DNA of 64,000 nt, from assembly GCA_011050085.1 (NCBI GenBank), contig DRGL01000055.1, forward strand, positions 1 to 64,000, read 5' to 3'. Positions within the stretch are counted from its first letter, which is position 1. The number at the start of each line of letters is the position of its first letter. Made by a program: the position numbers and the translations under genes. Under the pieces are notes generated by a model that had not been told where the DNA came from, did no database searches, and worked only from the letters and a program-made list of their open reading frames with translations. Source of the DNA: Pricia antarctica (lineage in GTDB: Bacteria > Bacteroidota > Bacteroidia > Flavobacteriales > Flavobacteriaceae). This document shows, in pieces, positions 54,332 to 63,826 of this stretch.

Positions 54332-55297
54332 ATGAAGATTTTAAAAAACGGTTTATTGATATTGGGTCTATTTTTCGTGGTCAGCACCCTAATTTTTGCG
54401 GTGCAAGGAACTAGCCAAAATGTTGAACCTTCAAATAACCTTATCGATTCTGTCGAAGTAAATTCGGAAAAACGAGTTGCGCAAGGCTATCGTATTTCTG
54501 CCATCGACATTCCCGCTGATCTCAATTTTGCCGGAGAGACCGTACCCCAAAATGATCCTGAAATTATGGAACGTATCGACAGGGAATTTTTGGTCAATAC
54601 GTACTGGCAATCGAATGCCGTGCTATTAATCAAGAGGGCGAATATGTATTTTTCTATTATAGAACCCATCTTAGCTGAAAACGGTATTCCGGATGACTTT
54701 AAATATTTGGCCGTTGCCGAGAGCGGACTCCAAAATGTTGTATCTGGCGCCGGGGCAACCGGATTTTGGCAGATAATGAAGGCGACTGGTCAAGAGTACG
54801 GTCTTGAAGTTAACAGTAATGTTGATGAACGTTACCATTTAGAAAAATCAACCCAGGTCGCCTGCAAATATTTAAATAAATATTACAAAAAGTATGGGAC
54901 GTGGACGCTTGCAGCCGCTTCTTATAATGCGGGTACCGGATCTATTGATAAATACCTTGGTATACAACAGGTCAACGACTATTATGATTTGCTGCTGGGC
55001 CAGGAAACGGGGAGATACGTCTTCAGAATTATGGCCATTAAAGAGATTCTAAGCCATCCCGAAAAATACGGCTTCGATGTGAAAGATGAAGATTTATACA
55101 AAGCCGTTCCTACATTTAACGTCGATTTGGACGAGCCCGTATTAAGTTTTGCGGACTTTGCCCAGAAATATGAAATCAATTATAAAATTTTAAAAAGGCA
55201 CAACCCATGGTTACGTGAGCCGCATTTGAACAATAGCTCAAAGAAGAAGTACGTAATTGAAATTCCAAAAACAGGATATTATAAAGCGACTAAATAA
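54332..55297 (+). CDS. Lytic transglycosylase (SLT/MltD-like)
   Basis: A secreted murein lytic enzyme of 321 residues that cleaves peptidoglycan to a 1,6-anhydro product. A signal or anchor helix covers residues 6-25. The transglycosylase domain covers about 105-230 with catalytic E130 (LAVAESGLQNVVS), GATGFWQIM and AAASYNAGTGSID. It ends with a short basic region that could be a degenerate LysM-like domain (FAQKYEINYKILKRHNPWL). Likely role: cell wall turnover or opening of the wall for envelope machinery. Confidence 0.92.
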   Translation: MKILKNGLLILGLFFVVSTLIFAVQGTSQNVEPSNNLIDSVEVNSEKRVAQGYRISAIDIPADLNFAGETVPQNDPEIMERIDREFLVNTYWQSNAVLLIKRANMYFSIIEPILAENGIPDDFKYLAVAESGLQNVVSGAGATGFWQIMKATGQEYGLEVNSNVDERYHLEKSTQVACKYLNKYYKKYGTWTLAAASYNAGTGSIDKYLGIQQVNDYYDLLLGQETGRYVFRIMAIKEILSHPEKYGFDVKDEDLYKAVPTFNVDLDEPVLSFADFAQKYEINYKILKRHNPWLREPHLNNSSKKKYVIEIPKTGYYKATK

Positions 55298-55510
55298 CAC
55301 TTCGCGCATATAGGAATTGAGTCATCGTTTTTTTATATGCAGAGGGTTAACAACTGATGCTTAAGACTTAAATCAATTGGCTGACTTTTTAGACATGCAT
55401 TTAACTATCTTTCGCTTGCTAAGAAATATCGAATTTTATAGTTTTCTACATCAATATCATTCCATAGATTTATTACGTATATTAGATTTCGAAGTATACA
55501 AGGCTCATTC

Positions 55511-56983
55511 GTGAATTCCATTTTCACATTCGGTAAAGAAAATCTATTTACTATAATATTAGGCATTAACTATATATTGGTTATCAGCCTATCCATTTTT
55601 ATAATTTTAAAGAACAGGAATCCTGTAAAAACGCTTTCGTTTCTATTTGCCCTTGCCGTACTTCCTTTTTTAGGATTGGTGGTCTATTATTTCTTCGGGC
55701 AGGATTATCGCAAGTCCAAAATTTTTGAAAAAAAATATATTCTTGACAATAAACGCATAAAGGGATGGCGTGAACATTTTAAGCTTGATCAAGAAGAAAG
55801 GGAAGATTTCAGAAAAGACTACGGTGAAGGTATCTACAAGATTTTTTCGTTATTGAAAAATAACGAAAAAGCGGTGCTAACTTACGATAATGATGTAGAG
55901 ATATTGATTAATGGCGAAGTGAAATTCAAACGGCTTCGTGAAGATTTAGCAGCCGCCAAAAACCATATTCATTTAGAATATTTTGTGCTATTCGATGATG
56001 AATTAGGAACGGAACTGATTGATATTCTAAGTAAAAGGTCAGAAGAAGGTGTGAAAGTGCGATTGATGTACGACGATGTTGGCAGTAATATTTCCTCAAA
56101 ATCCAAAAAAAAATTGACCGATGCCGGTGTCTTTCATTTTCCCTTTATGCCAGTTCGGTTCTCAAATTCTACCAGCAAGCTTAATTATCGTGATCATCGT
56201 AAAATAGTGGTCATTGATGGTATTATCGGATATGTAGGTGGCATAAACCTAGACCAGAAATACGACAATTCATATTCAAACGAAAGGTATTGGCGCGATA
56301 CCCATTTGCGTTTGCAGGGCGGAGCGGTAGGAGCTCTGCAGTCTGCCTTTTTATTGAGCTATAATTTCGTCACTGGAGATGAAACAACTATCAATCAGCA
56401 CCTTTTTCCTGAAGAAAAGCCGGAATCCAGTGAGCCCGTTGCCGTTCAAGTTGCTGCTAGTGGACCGGATTCTGATTGGGCCAATATTATGGAAGCCCTT
56501 TTTTGCGCAATGACCTCGGCACGCGAGCGTATTTATATCACATCGTCATATATGATGCCTAATGACGCTATTCTGACCGCTCTGGAAACGGCATCTCGCA
56601 GTGGCGTGGATGTTCGGGTCATCTTGCCCTATGAATCCGATTCTTGGGCAGCACAGTACGCTTCCGATTCATACATAGAGGAAAGTCTTGAATCTAAAAT
56701 CCGAATTTTTAGATATAATAAAGGCTTTATTCATGCCAAGACTATGCTCGTAGATAATCATTTATCGACTATAGGCACAGCCAATTTAGACTATAGAAGT
56801 TTCGCCTTGAATTTTGAGATTACGGCATTTATATTTAATAAAGCTATTAATGATAAAATGGCTGACATCTTTGAAAATGACCTTCGTAACTGTGAAGAGG
56901 TTAGATTGGAACGTTGGAAAGAACGTGGCCTTATACGTAAATTGAAGGAGTCTTTTTGTAGGCTTTGGGCGCCGCTCCTATGA
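55511..56983 (+). CDS. cls: Cardiolipin synthase (phospholipase D family)
   Basis: An inner membrane enzyme that joins two phosphatidylglycerol molecules to cardiolipin and glycerol. The 490-residue protein has two N-terminal membrane helices (about 14-34 and 42-64) and two HxKx4D sites: H229, K231, D236 (YRDHRKIVVIDG) and H408, K410, D415 (IHAKTMLVDN). The start is GTG at 55511, which precedes the first membrane helix directly. A 213-bp gap separates it from the transglycosylase gene. Confidence 0.93.
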   Translation: MNSIFTFGKENLFTIILGINYILVISLSIFIILKNRNPVKTLSFLFALAVLPFLGLVVYYFFGQDYRKSKIFEKKYILDNKRIKGWREHFKLDQEEREDFRKDYGEGIYKIFSLLKNNEKAVLTYDNDVEILINGEVKFKRLREDLAAAKNHIHLEYFVLFDDELGTELIDILSKRSEEGVKVRLMYDDVGSNISSKSKKKLTDAGVFHFPFMPVRFSNSTSKLNYRDHRKIVVIDGIIGYVGGINLDQKYDNSYSNERYWRDTHLRLQGGAVGALQSAFLLSYNFVTGDETTINQHLFPEEKPESSEPVAVQVAASGPDSDWANIMEALFCAMTSARERIYITSSYMMPNDAILTALETASRSGVDVRVILPYESDSWAAQYASDSYIEESLESKIRIFRYNKGFIHAKTMLVDNHLSTIGTANLDYRSFALNFEITAFIFNKAINDKMADIFENDLRNCEEVRLERWKERGLIRKLKESFCRLWAPLL

Positions 56984-57152
56984 AACCAAATGGTACATAT
57001 TAAATTTCGAAAGCGGATTTTTTCCGCTAAGTGAATGAAATGACCAGATTATGTATTGGAGCGCACGCTGGTTTTTTTCTGAAAGGAGAAATGCACGAAA
57101 TCTGGTCCATCGCTCCCAAAGTTTCCGTAATTAGTTTGGTAATATTAGATTT

Positions 57153-57668
57153 CTAAATCTTTTTCATCTGCTGCTGCATCATTTTTATCTGATCGGTAAG
57201 CATATTGTTCTTGTCCAATTTCTTGGCTTCCTGAAGTAGTTTTGTGGCTTCCCTCTTTCTGCGCTTTTGCATAGAGATTCCTGCTAAGCTTAATTTGGCC
57301 ATCGCAATATCATAATCCATTGTTAACCCAAGTTTAAGGGCCTTTTTAAAATATTTTTCCGCTGTGGTAAGATTTTTTTGGGAAAAAATAATGCCATGCA
57401 GATAGTTATAATATCCTTGTTGCTTAGTGGTCAAGGCGGCTTTCGGATTTTTGATTTTTTCCAACCATTTTTGAGTACCGGCCAAATCCTGTTTTCGCAT
57501 TCGAAGAAAAGCAAGTAAAATAATTTCGTTCCTAAAATAGAGGAAGATAAATATCAGCGAAAGTAAGATTAGGGCAATGCCATTACCAATATTGCCATCT
57601 ACGAATTGATAAACGGCATAGGCAATAATAAGACCTGCAATGATGAGCTTAAAATTTTTATTGAACAT
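57153..57668 (-). CDS. Small membrane protein with TPR-like repeats
   Basis: A 171-residue protein with two hydrophobic helices at about 9-24 and 30-50 (LIIAGLIIAYAVYQFVDGN, GIALILLSLIFIFLYFR) and a helical cytoplasmic region with two TPR-like units (YYNYLHGIIFSQKNLTTAEKYFKKAL, MAKLSLAGISMQKRRKREATKLLQEA). The function is unknown. The DUF6263 gene is only 11 bp upstream on the same strand, so they form a two-gene operon. Confidence 0.72.
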   Translation of the reverse strand: MFNKNFKLIIAGLIIAYAVYQFVDGNIGNGIALILLSLIFIFLYFRNEIILLAFLRMRKQDLAGTQKWLEKIKNPKAALTTKQQGYYNYLHGIIFSQKNLTTAEKYFKKALKLGLTMDYDIAMAKLSLAGISMQKRRKREATKLLQEAKKLDKNNMLTDQIKMMQQQMKKI

Positions 57669-57679
57669 TTTATCAGAAT

Positions 57680-58573
57680 TTATTCTACAGAACCATCCAT
57701 AAGTTCATAACTAATCTTTGATTTGACTGCTGTGGGTATTTCTTGGTCTCCCATTTGTGTTGCAGTAGAAACACCTTGATATTCTCCCTCAACTATCATT
57801 TTTTTAATAAACCCTGATGATGGGTCAATTGTAATCTGGGTCTGTTGCATGCCGGAAAGTTTCATTGTCGTGGTCATTTCAACTACGTTCATCGTAATAT
57901 TAGCAGTACCGCTGATACTACCATCATTTTCAGAAAGAGCTTCCAATGTCCAAGTGTTCTCTGCACTTAGATTACCCAAATACTTGTTTTTCCAAGTATC
58001 TCCGACTTGTACGGGTTTGTTCGGATAAATAAAGGTCATCTGCTCGTAACTATTCGAAAGTGCCTCAGAACCGAATTCTTTTTCAAGCGATTTTTTCATC
58101 ATATTCAAAGAGAATTTGTCTTCGAGACCGGATGCGGCTGCCATTGTTGTCACCAAACTATCGCCGCCGGTAACTTCAATGATGTCGCCATTTTTAGATA
58201 GTAAAATTTGAACGGGTCGGTTCAAAAGGCTACTGAAAATCTTCGATTGCATATCATCTTCGTTCACCATCTTGGCACTCACATTCATCAGCTCACCCTG
58301 AATGCTTGAGGTCATTTTAAGGTTGATGTCTTTGAAAGTCAGCGATAGGGCATAGGCGCTATCGGGTTGGGCAAGCACTTTGAACTCTAAAATACCGTCA
58401 ATAGTATTGGTGATTTCGTGTGATGCACCGTCGAGTTCTTGTATTATTTTCTGCTCTGCGTTTTGTTTTATGGTAAATACATCATCCTTCTTTAGCCTAT
58501 ATTCTAAAACGGATTGTGCTTTTAGCCCACTGCCGCAAAGTATCAAAAATAGTAAGGTCGCAAAATAGTTCAT
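57680..58573 (-). CDS. DUF6263 family secreted protein
   Basis: A 297-residue exported protein with signal peptide MNYFATLLFLILCGSGLKAQ. The mature part is beta-rich (VLEYRLKKDDVFTIKQNAEQ, LEFKVLAQPDSAYALSLTFKD, VQVGDTWKNKYLGN, TIDPSSGFIKKMIVEGEYQG). The pattern, including GDTW and the final amyloid-like strands, fits DUF6263, a Bacteroidota family of unknown function. It is probably periplasmic. It shares an operon with the TPR-like gene. Confidence 0.75.
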   Translation of the reverse strand: MNYFATLLFLILCGSGLKAQSVLEYRLKKDDVFTIKQNAEQKIIQELDGASHEITNTIDGILEFKVLAQPDSAYALSLTFKDINLKMTSSIQGELMNVSAKMVNEDDMQSKIFSSLLNRPVQILLSKNGDIIEVTGGDSLVTTMAAASGLEDKFSLNMMKKSLEKEFGSEALSNSYEQMTFIYPNKPVQVGDTWKNKYLGNLSAENTWTLEALSENDGSISGTANITMNVVEMTTTMKLSGMQQTQITIDPSSGFIKKMIVEGEYQGVSTATQMGDQEIPTAVKSKISYELMDGSVE

Positions 58574-58670
58574 ATAGCGCAGATTGCCATTCTGTATTCA
58601 GGCTGCAAAAGTAACAAAAAAGCGTTTTGTGGGAGAGAGAAGCTTCGATAAAATAAATTTCATGAATCCA

Positions 58671-58700
58671 TTGGTAAAAGAAAAAGGCTTTGTATATTTG
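58671..58700 (+). promoter_or_regulatory. Consensus Bacteroidota promoter of rpmH
   Basis: TTG at 58671-58673, a 19-base spacer and TATATTTG at 58693-58700 match the consensus exactly. It lies 57 bases upstream of the rpmH ATG and has the same geometry as the rpmE2 promoter. Confidence 0.88.
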
Positions 58701-58757
58701 CCACCGGAATTTTGAGGACGAACCTTCAAGTTTCACAATAAAGAAAAGTATCAAAAA

Positions 58758-58925
58758 ATGCCCGGACAGAAGAGAACATATCAGCCATCAAAGCGAAAGA
58801 GAAGAAACAAACATGGGTTCAGGGAACGCATGGCATCCGTCAATGGGCGGAAGGTATTGGCCCGAAGAAGGGCTAAGGGAAGAAAAAAATTATCTGTATC
58901 CTCTGAGCCGAGACACAAGAAATAA
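58758..58925 (+). CDS. rpmH: 50S ribosomal protein L34
   Basis: A 55-residue, very basic ribosomal protein. The whole L34 sequence is visible: [20 protein letters not shown], then [20 protein letters not shown] and [15 protein letters not shown]. Compared with the usual 44-53 residues it is slightly longer through the C-terminal SSEPRHKK. A longer open frame in another register covers the same bases and is a shadow. It is not next to rnpA or dnaA, unlike in many bacteria, but sits upstream of carB with its own promoter and terminator. Confidence 0.97.
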   Translation: MPGQKRTYQPSKRKRRNKHGFRERMASVNGRKVLARRRAKGRKKLSVSSEPRHKK

Positions 58926-58948
58926 TGATTCCATATTTTAAAATATTC

Positions 58949-58983
58949 AAGGTGTTACTTTTTAAAAGTAGCACCTTTTTTTT
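58949..58983 (+). terminator. Intrinsic terminator of rpmH
   Basis: AAGGTGTTACTTTT (58949-58962) pairs with AAAAGTAGCACCTT (58964-58977) with one G-T pair, followed by TTTTTTTT. It lies 23 bases after the rpmH stop. Confidence 0.9.
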
Positions 58984-59065
58984 ATCCATATTCGACTAGT
59001 TTCAGTAAATCTTTCGCTTTCAGTCCGATACAATTTGCGTAGAATCCATATACACTTCAGATAAG

Positions 59066-61921
59066 ATGCCAAAAAAAGAACACTTAAAATCGATATTGAT
59101 CATAGGTTCAGGACCCATTGTAATAGGTCAGGCCTGTGAATTTGATTATGCTGGGTCACAAGCCTTAAGAAGCCTTCGTGAAGACGGTATAGAGACCGTT
59201 TTGATCAATAGCAATCCGGCTACCATAATGACAGATCCGACAATGGCCGATTACGTTTACCTTAAACCATTGACCACAAAATCGATTATCGAAATTTTAA
59301 AAGCGCATCCACAAATTGATGCTGTGCTACCTACCATGGGTGGCCAGACTGCTTTGAACCTGTGTATCGAAGCCGACGAAAAGGGTATTTGGGAAGATTT
59401 TGGTATTGAACTTATCGGTGTAGATATCGATGCAATCAATATTACTGAAGATAGAGAAAAATTTCGTGAGTTAATGCTTAAAATTGGGATTGGAATGGCT
59501 CCGCAGGCCACTGCAACTTCTTTTTTAAAGGGAAAGGAAATTGCGCAACACTTCGGATTCCCCTTGGTTATCCGGGCCTCTTACACCTTGGGGGGCGCAG
59601 GTGCTTCTATAGTATACAAACCAGAGGACTTTGACGAAATGCTGAGCCGTGGTCTAGAGATCTCCCCGATTCATGAGGTTATGATCGATAAGGCCCTTAT
59701 TGGCTGGAAAGAATATGAGCTGGAGTTGTTACGCGACCGTAACGACAACGTTGTAATTATATGTGCCATAGAAAATATGGATCCGATGGGTATTCATACC
59801 GGGGATTCCATTACTGTTGCTCCTGCGATGACCTTGTCAGACCGTACCTATCAAAAAATGAGGGACATGGCCATTCACATGATGCGTAGTATCGGTGATT
59901 TTGCCGGGGGTTGCAACGTTCAGTTTGCGGTTAGTCCCGATGAAAAGGAGGATATAATAGCCATTGAAATCAACCCTAGGGTTTCCCGGTCCTCGGCCTT
60001 GGCATCAAAAGCAACAGGATACCCCATTGCTAAAATTGCAACTAAACTCGCTATCGGGTATCATCTCGATGAGCTTGATAATCAGATTACCAAGTCGACG
60101 TCAGCCTTATTTGAACCGACTTTGGACTATGTAATCGTAAAAATACCGCGATGGAATTTTGATAAGTTCGAGGGTTCAGATCGTACACTGGGACTTCAAA
60201 TGAAATCCGTAGGTGAGGTTATGGGAATCGGACGATCGTTTCAGGAAGCACTGCACAAAGCGACACAATCTTTAGAAATTAAAAGAAACGGTTTAGGGGC
60301 CGACGGAAAAGGATATAAAAATTACGATCAAATCATCAGTAAATTGACCATACCTAGTTGGGACAGGGTGTTCGTAATCTACGATGCTATACAATTGGGA
60401 ATTCCGTTAAGTCGAATCCACGATATCACTAAAATTGATATGTGGTTTTTGAAGCAGTATGAAGAACTACATTATCTAGAAAAGGAAATATCTACGTATA
60501 CCATTGCTACAATTACGCGCGATTTAATGTTGGAAGCCAAACAAAAAGGCTTCGCCGATCGCCAAATTGCCCATATGCTGGATTGCTATGAAAGTGAAGT
60601 GCACAAAAAACGAACCCAAGAGATGGACATCAATAGGGTCTATAAACTTGTGGATACCTGTGCGGCAGAATTTAAGGCAATGACACCTTACTATTATTCA
60701 ACGTTCGAGGCTGAAATAGAAAGGGCCGATGGTACGCGCTACGTCGAGAACGATAGTATCGTAACCGATAAGAAAAAAATAGTAGTACTCGGTTCAGGAC
60801 CCAACCGAATTGGACAGGGTATCGAATTCGATTATTGCTGCGTACACGGTGTGCTCGCCGCGGCTGAATGTGGTTACGAGACCATCATGATCAATTGCAA
60901 CCCGGAAACCGTCTCGACCGATTTTGATACGGCGGATAAACTTTATTTCGAACCGGTATTTTGGGAACACATTTACGATATTATTCTTCATGAAAAGCCT
61001 GAGGGGGTAATTGTACAGCTAGGCGGGCAGACTGCATTGAAACTTGCGGAAAAGCTTGACAAATATGGAATTAAAATTATAGGTACCAGTTACCAATCGC
61101 TTGATTTGGCAGAAGATCGTGGAAGCTTCTCCGAACTGCTGAAAGCAAACGATATTCCATTTCCGGAATTTGGCGTAGCGGAAACTGCCGACGAGGCACT
61201 TGAGCTTGCCGATAAACTTGATTTTCCCCTTTTGGTAAGGCCATCCTACGTATTGGGCGGCCAAGGCATGAAAATAGTTATCAATAAAGCGGAATTGGAA
61301 GAACATGTTGTCGATCTATTGCGAAAAATACCGAACAACAAGCTCTTGCTCGACCATTATCTCGATGGAGCAATCGAGGCGGAGGCCGATGCGATTTGCG
61401 ATGGTAAAGACGTCTATATCATGGGTATTATGGAGCATATTGAACCTTGCGGCATTCATTCCGGTGATTCAAACGCGACCCTACCACCTTTTAATTTGGG
61501 CGAATTTGTGCTTCAGCAGATAAAAGACCATACTAAAAAGATTGCCTTGGCACTACATACCGTCGGGCTGATAAACATTCAATTTGCCATTAAAGATGAT
61601 ATCGTTTACATCATTGAGGCGAATCCAAGGGCGTCACGAACGGTACCCTTCATTGCAAAAGCCTATGGCGAACCTTATGTAAATTATGCTACAAAGGTGA
61701 TGCTTGGCGAGAAAAAGATAAAGGATTTTGATTTTAATCCACAACTTGAAGGTTTTGCCATCAAACAACCGGTATTTTCGTTCAACAAATTTCCCAATGT
61801 CAATAAGAATCTTGGGCCAGAAATGAAAAGTACTGGTGAAAGTATACTATTTATCGATAGTTTGAAAGATGATCAATTTTATGAACTGTACACTCGTCGA
61901 AAGATGTACTTATCTAAATAA
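59066..61921 (+). CDS. carB: Carbamoyl-phosphate synthase large subunit, short form
   Basis: With CarA it makes carbamoyl phosphate from bicarbonate, ATP and glutamine ammonia, for pyrimidine and arginine synthesis. The two ATP-grasp halves are visible: GSGPIVIGQACEFDYAGSQA at the start, EINPRVSRSSALASKATGYP near 300, GSGPNRIGQGIEFDYCCVHG near 570 and IEANPRASRTVPF near 850. The 951-residue length is about 120 short of E. coli CarB. It stops after GPEMKSTGES, so the C-terminal MGS-like allosteric domain is missing. That is known for CarB of Bacteroidota. carA is not in the window. The gene has its own ATG and a separate upstream region after the rpmH terminator. Confidence 0.96.
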   Translation: MPKKEHLKSILIIGSGPIVIGQACEFDYAGSQALRSLREDGIETVLINSNPATIMTDPTMADYVYLKPLTTKSIIEILKAHPQIDAVLPTMGGQTALNLCIEADEKGIWEDFGIELIGVDIDAINITEDREKFRELMLKIGIGMAPQATATSFLKGKEIAQHFGFPLVIRASYTLGGAGASIVYKPEDFDEMLSRGLEISPIHEVMIDKALIGWKEYELELLRDRNDNVVIICAIENMDPMGIHTGDSITVAPAMTLSDRTYQKMRDMAIHMMRSIGDFAGGCNVQFAVSPDEKEDIIAIEINPRVSRSSALASKATGYPIAKIATKLAIGYHLDELDNQITKSTSALFEPTLDYVIVKIPRWNFDKFEGSDRTLGLQMKSVGEVMGIGRSFQEALHKATQSLEIKRNGLGADGKGYKNYDQIISKLTIPSWDRVFVIYDAIQLGIPLSRIHDITKIDMWFLKQYEELHYLEKEISTYTIATITRDLMLEAKQKGFADRQIAHMLDCYESEVHKKRTQEMDINRVYKLVDTCAAEFKAMTPYYYSTFEAEIERADGTRYVENDSIVTDKKKIVVLGSGPNRIGQGIEFDYCCVHGVLAAAECGYETIMINCNPETVSTDFDTADKLYFEPVFWEHIYDIILHEKPEGVIVQLGGQTALKLAEKLDKYGIKIIGTSYQSLDLAEDRGSFSELLKANDIPFPEFGVAETADEALELADKLDFPLLVRPSYVLGGQGMKIVINKAELEEHVVDLLRKIPNNKLLLDHYLDGAIEAEADAICDGKDVYIMGIMEHIEPCGIHSGDSNATLPPFNLGEFVLQQIKDHTKKIALALHTVGLINIQFAIKDDIVYIIEANPRASRTVPFIAKAYGEPYVNYATKVMLGEKKIKDFDFNPQLEGFAIKQPVFSFNKFPNVNKNLGPEMKSTGESILFIDSLKDDQFYELYTRRKMYLSK

Positions 61922-62120
61922 TAGTTCAGGTCAAAAGGAATTCATCTTAAATTAGGTTCGATTGCTCTAGGGATTGCTATTTAAATTTATACAATAGAAA
62001 TGTGCTCATAATTCGATTTGCTCAAACATGCCTTATTGGTTTAGCAGCTATGGGTGTGATAAAATTATTAGCAGATTTTTGGAATGATCGAATGTTTTGT
62101 ATGGGATAAATCCGGTATTT

Positions 62121-63749
62121 TTATGATAGTTCTCCTTCCGAGAAAAGCCGTCTAATTTCTTTTTTATCAAACTTTCCGACGCTGGTTCGAGGTACTTGGT
62201 CTATAAACACATATCTATCTGGAATCTGGTAACTGACAAAATTCAGTGAAAGAAATTGTTTCAGCTCTTCTTCGGATACTGTATCTTCTTTATCTGCCAG
62301 AACAATGGTCGCCAAAGGGCGCTCTGACCATTTCGTATCGGGAATGGCGATTACGGCAGCTTCCTTGATTTTTGGGTGTGCCATTAGGGCAGATTCCAGT
62401 GAAACACTTGAAATCCATTCTCCACCACTTTTTATCAGATCTTTGGTACGGTCAGTGATAGTCATGTAGCCATCGGCATCGATGGTACTGACATCTCCAG
62501 TTCTAAACCATCCATCTTCTGTAAAATTCTCGCGGTTAAGGGTTTTAAAATATGAGCGAATGACCCAGACCCCACGTACTTGAAGTTCACCCATAGTTTT
62601 TCCATCCCTTGGTGCAACCGAGCCGTCTTCTCCTACAATACGCATTTCTATGCCAGGAAATTCGATACCCTGTTTGGCCCGAATCCTAATTTTTTCATCA
62701 TTTGGTAAACCTTTATGTTCGGGTTGTAATCTACTTGCCGTACCCAAGGGAGAGGTTTCGGTCATGCCCCAAGCCTGTACTCCCTCAATACCGAAATCTT
62801 TTTCAAAACCTTCGATTAGACTTTCGGTAAGGGCCGATCCACCGACCAAGTATTCTTTTAACGCCAGCTTTTCTTTAGGCGGATTTCTTTTCATCTCATC
62901 ATAAATCCCCATCCAAATCGTGGGCACTCCGTTAGCTTTGTTCACTGTTTCAGTTTCCATAATTTTAATGAGGGCCTGCGGATTGAGGTTTGAAGATGGC
63001 ATAACCATATTCGAACCCGATAGAAGGCACATATATGGGAACCCCCAGGCCATTACGTGAAATTGGGGTACAATCAATAAAATAGTATCCGCATTGCTAT
63101 AATTTCCGGCGTTCGGCGACTGAATGGTAAGTGCGTGTAAGTAGGTCGATCGATGTGAATATAGCACGCCCTTCGGCATTCCAGTGGTACCACTCCTATA
63201 ACACATTCCACAGGCCTCATTTTCCTTAAGACCTGGCCATTCGTAGATTTCGGATTGGTCGCTTACTAAATCTTCATAATGTATCGTGTTATTTAAGGTT
63301 GTAGTGAAATTTTCTGGTGCATTGATGATGATGAACTTTTCTACGGTTTCAAACTTTGCACTAATTTTTTCCAGTAACGGTACCAAGCTGGCATCAATGA
63401 AAATAACTTTATCTTCGGAGTGGTTTATGATAAATTCCGTCTGCTGTGGTGACAATCGGATATTGATGGTATGGCAAACCGCACCCACGCCCGGTATGGC
63501 ATAATAAAGCTCTACGTGCTGATAATGGTTCCAGGCAAAAGTACCGACTATATCGCCCTTGTTAATTCCCAATTTTTTTGTCAATGCATTAGCCAATTGC
63601 TTGGTGCGCTTGTACAGATCGCCATAGGTGTATTCGTGTCGCGTACCATCGGGTAAATGGCTGATGAGTTTTTTATGCGGAAAGGCGGAATTACCATATT
63701 CCAATATCGTGTTAGTCGTCAACGGATAATCCATCATTAATCCTTCCAT
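62121..63749 (-). CDS. AMP-forming acyl-CoA synthetase (AlkK/FadD3-like)
   Basis: A 542-residue cytoplasmic adenylate-forming enzyme that activates a medium- or long-chain acid with ATP and CoA. Signatures: YRSGTTGMPKGVLYSH (with the unusual SGTTG preceded by CYR), QAWGMTETSPLGT, GWFRTGDVSTID, ITDRTKDLIKSGGEWIS, and the C-terminal lysine in TSVGKFDKKEIR. The shorter form and MAWGFPYM region fit the medium-chain AlkK-like group rather than the 594-residue ligase at 32120-33904. The ATG at 63749 is used; MMDYPL a few codons later (63737) is an alternative. No fad genes adjoin it. Confidence 0.92.
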   Translation of the reverse strand: MEGLMMDYPLTTNTILEYGNSAFPHKKLISHLPDGTRHEYTYGDLYKRTKQLANALTKKLGINKGDIVGTFAWNHYQHVELYYAIPGVGAVCHTINIRLSPQQTEFIINHSEDKVIFIDASLVPLLEKISAKFETVEKFIIINAPENFTTTLNNTIHYEDLVSDQSEIYEWPGLKENEACGMCYRSGTTGMPKGVLYSHRSTYLHALTIQSPNAGNYSNADTILLIVPQFHVMAWGFPYMCLLSGSNMVMPSSNLNPQALIKIMETETVNKANGVPTIWMGIYDEMKRNPPKEKLALKEYLVGGSALTESLIEGFEKDFGIEGVQAWGMTETSPLGTASRLQPEHKGLPNDEKIRIRAKQGIEFPGIEMRIVGEDGSVAPRDGKTMGELQVRGVWVIRSYFKTLNRENFTEDGWFRTGDVSTIDADGYMTITDRTKDLIKSGGEWISSVSLESALMAHPKIKEAAVIAIPDTKWSERPLATIVLADKEDTVSEEELKQFLSLNFVSYQIPDRYVFIDQVPRTSVGKFDKKEIRRLFSEGELS

Positions 63750-63826
63750 GGAAACGTTTTAAAATTCCTATTAAATTCAATTGTTCTAAAGTTACTCAAT
63801 TCTATAGTGGATTGAATGAAATTTTC

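Noticed and set aside
57000-57152. Possible terminator between cardiolipin synthase and the TPR-like gene
   Set aside because: The only pairing seen is CCAG/CTGG with a long loop, too weak to call even though a T run follows.
58690-58941. 83-residue open frame covering rpmH in another register
   Set aside because: It begins upstream of the rpmH promoter box and its product resembles nothing; the true gene is the 55-residue rpmH frame.
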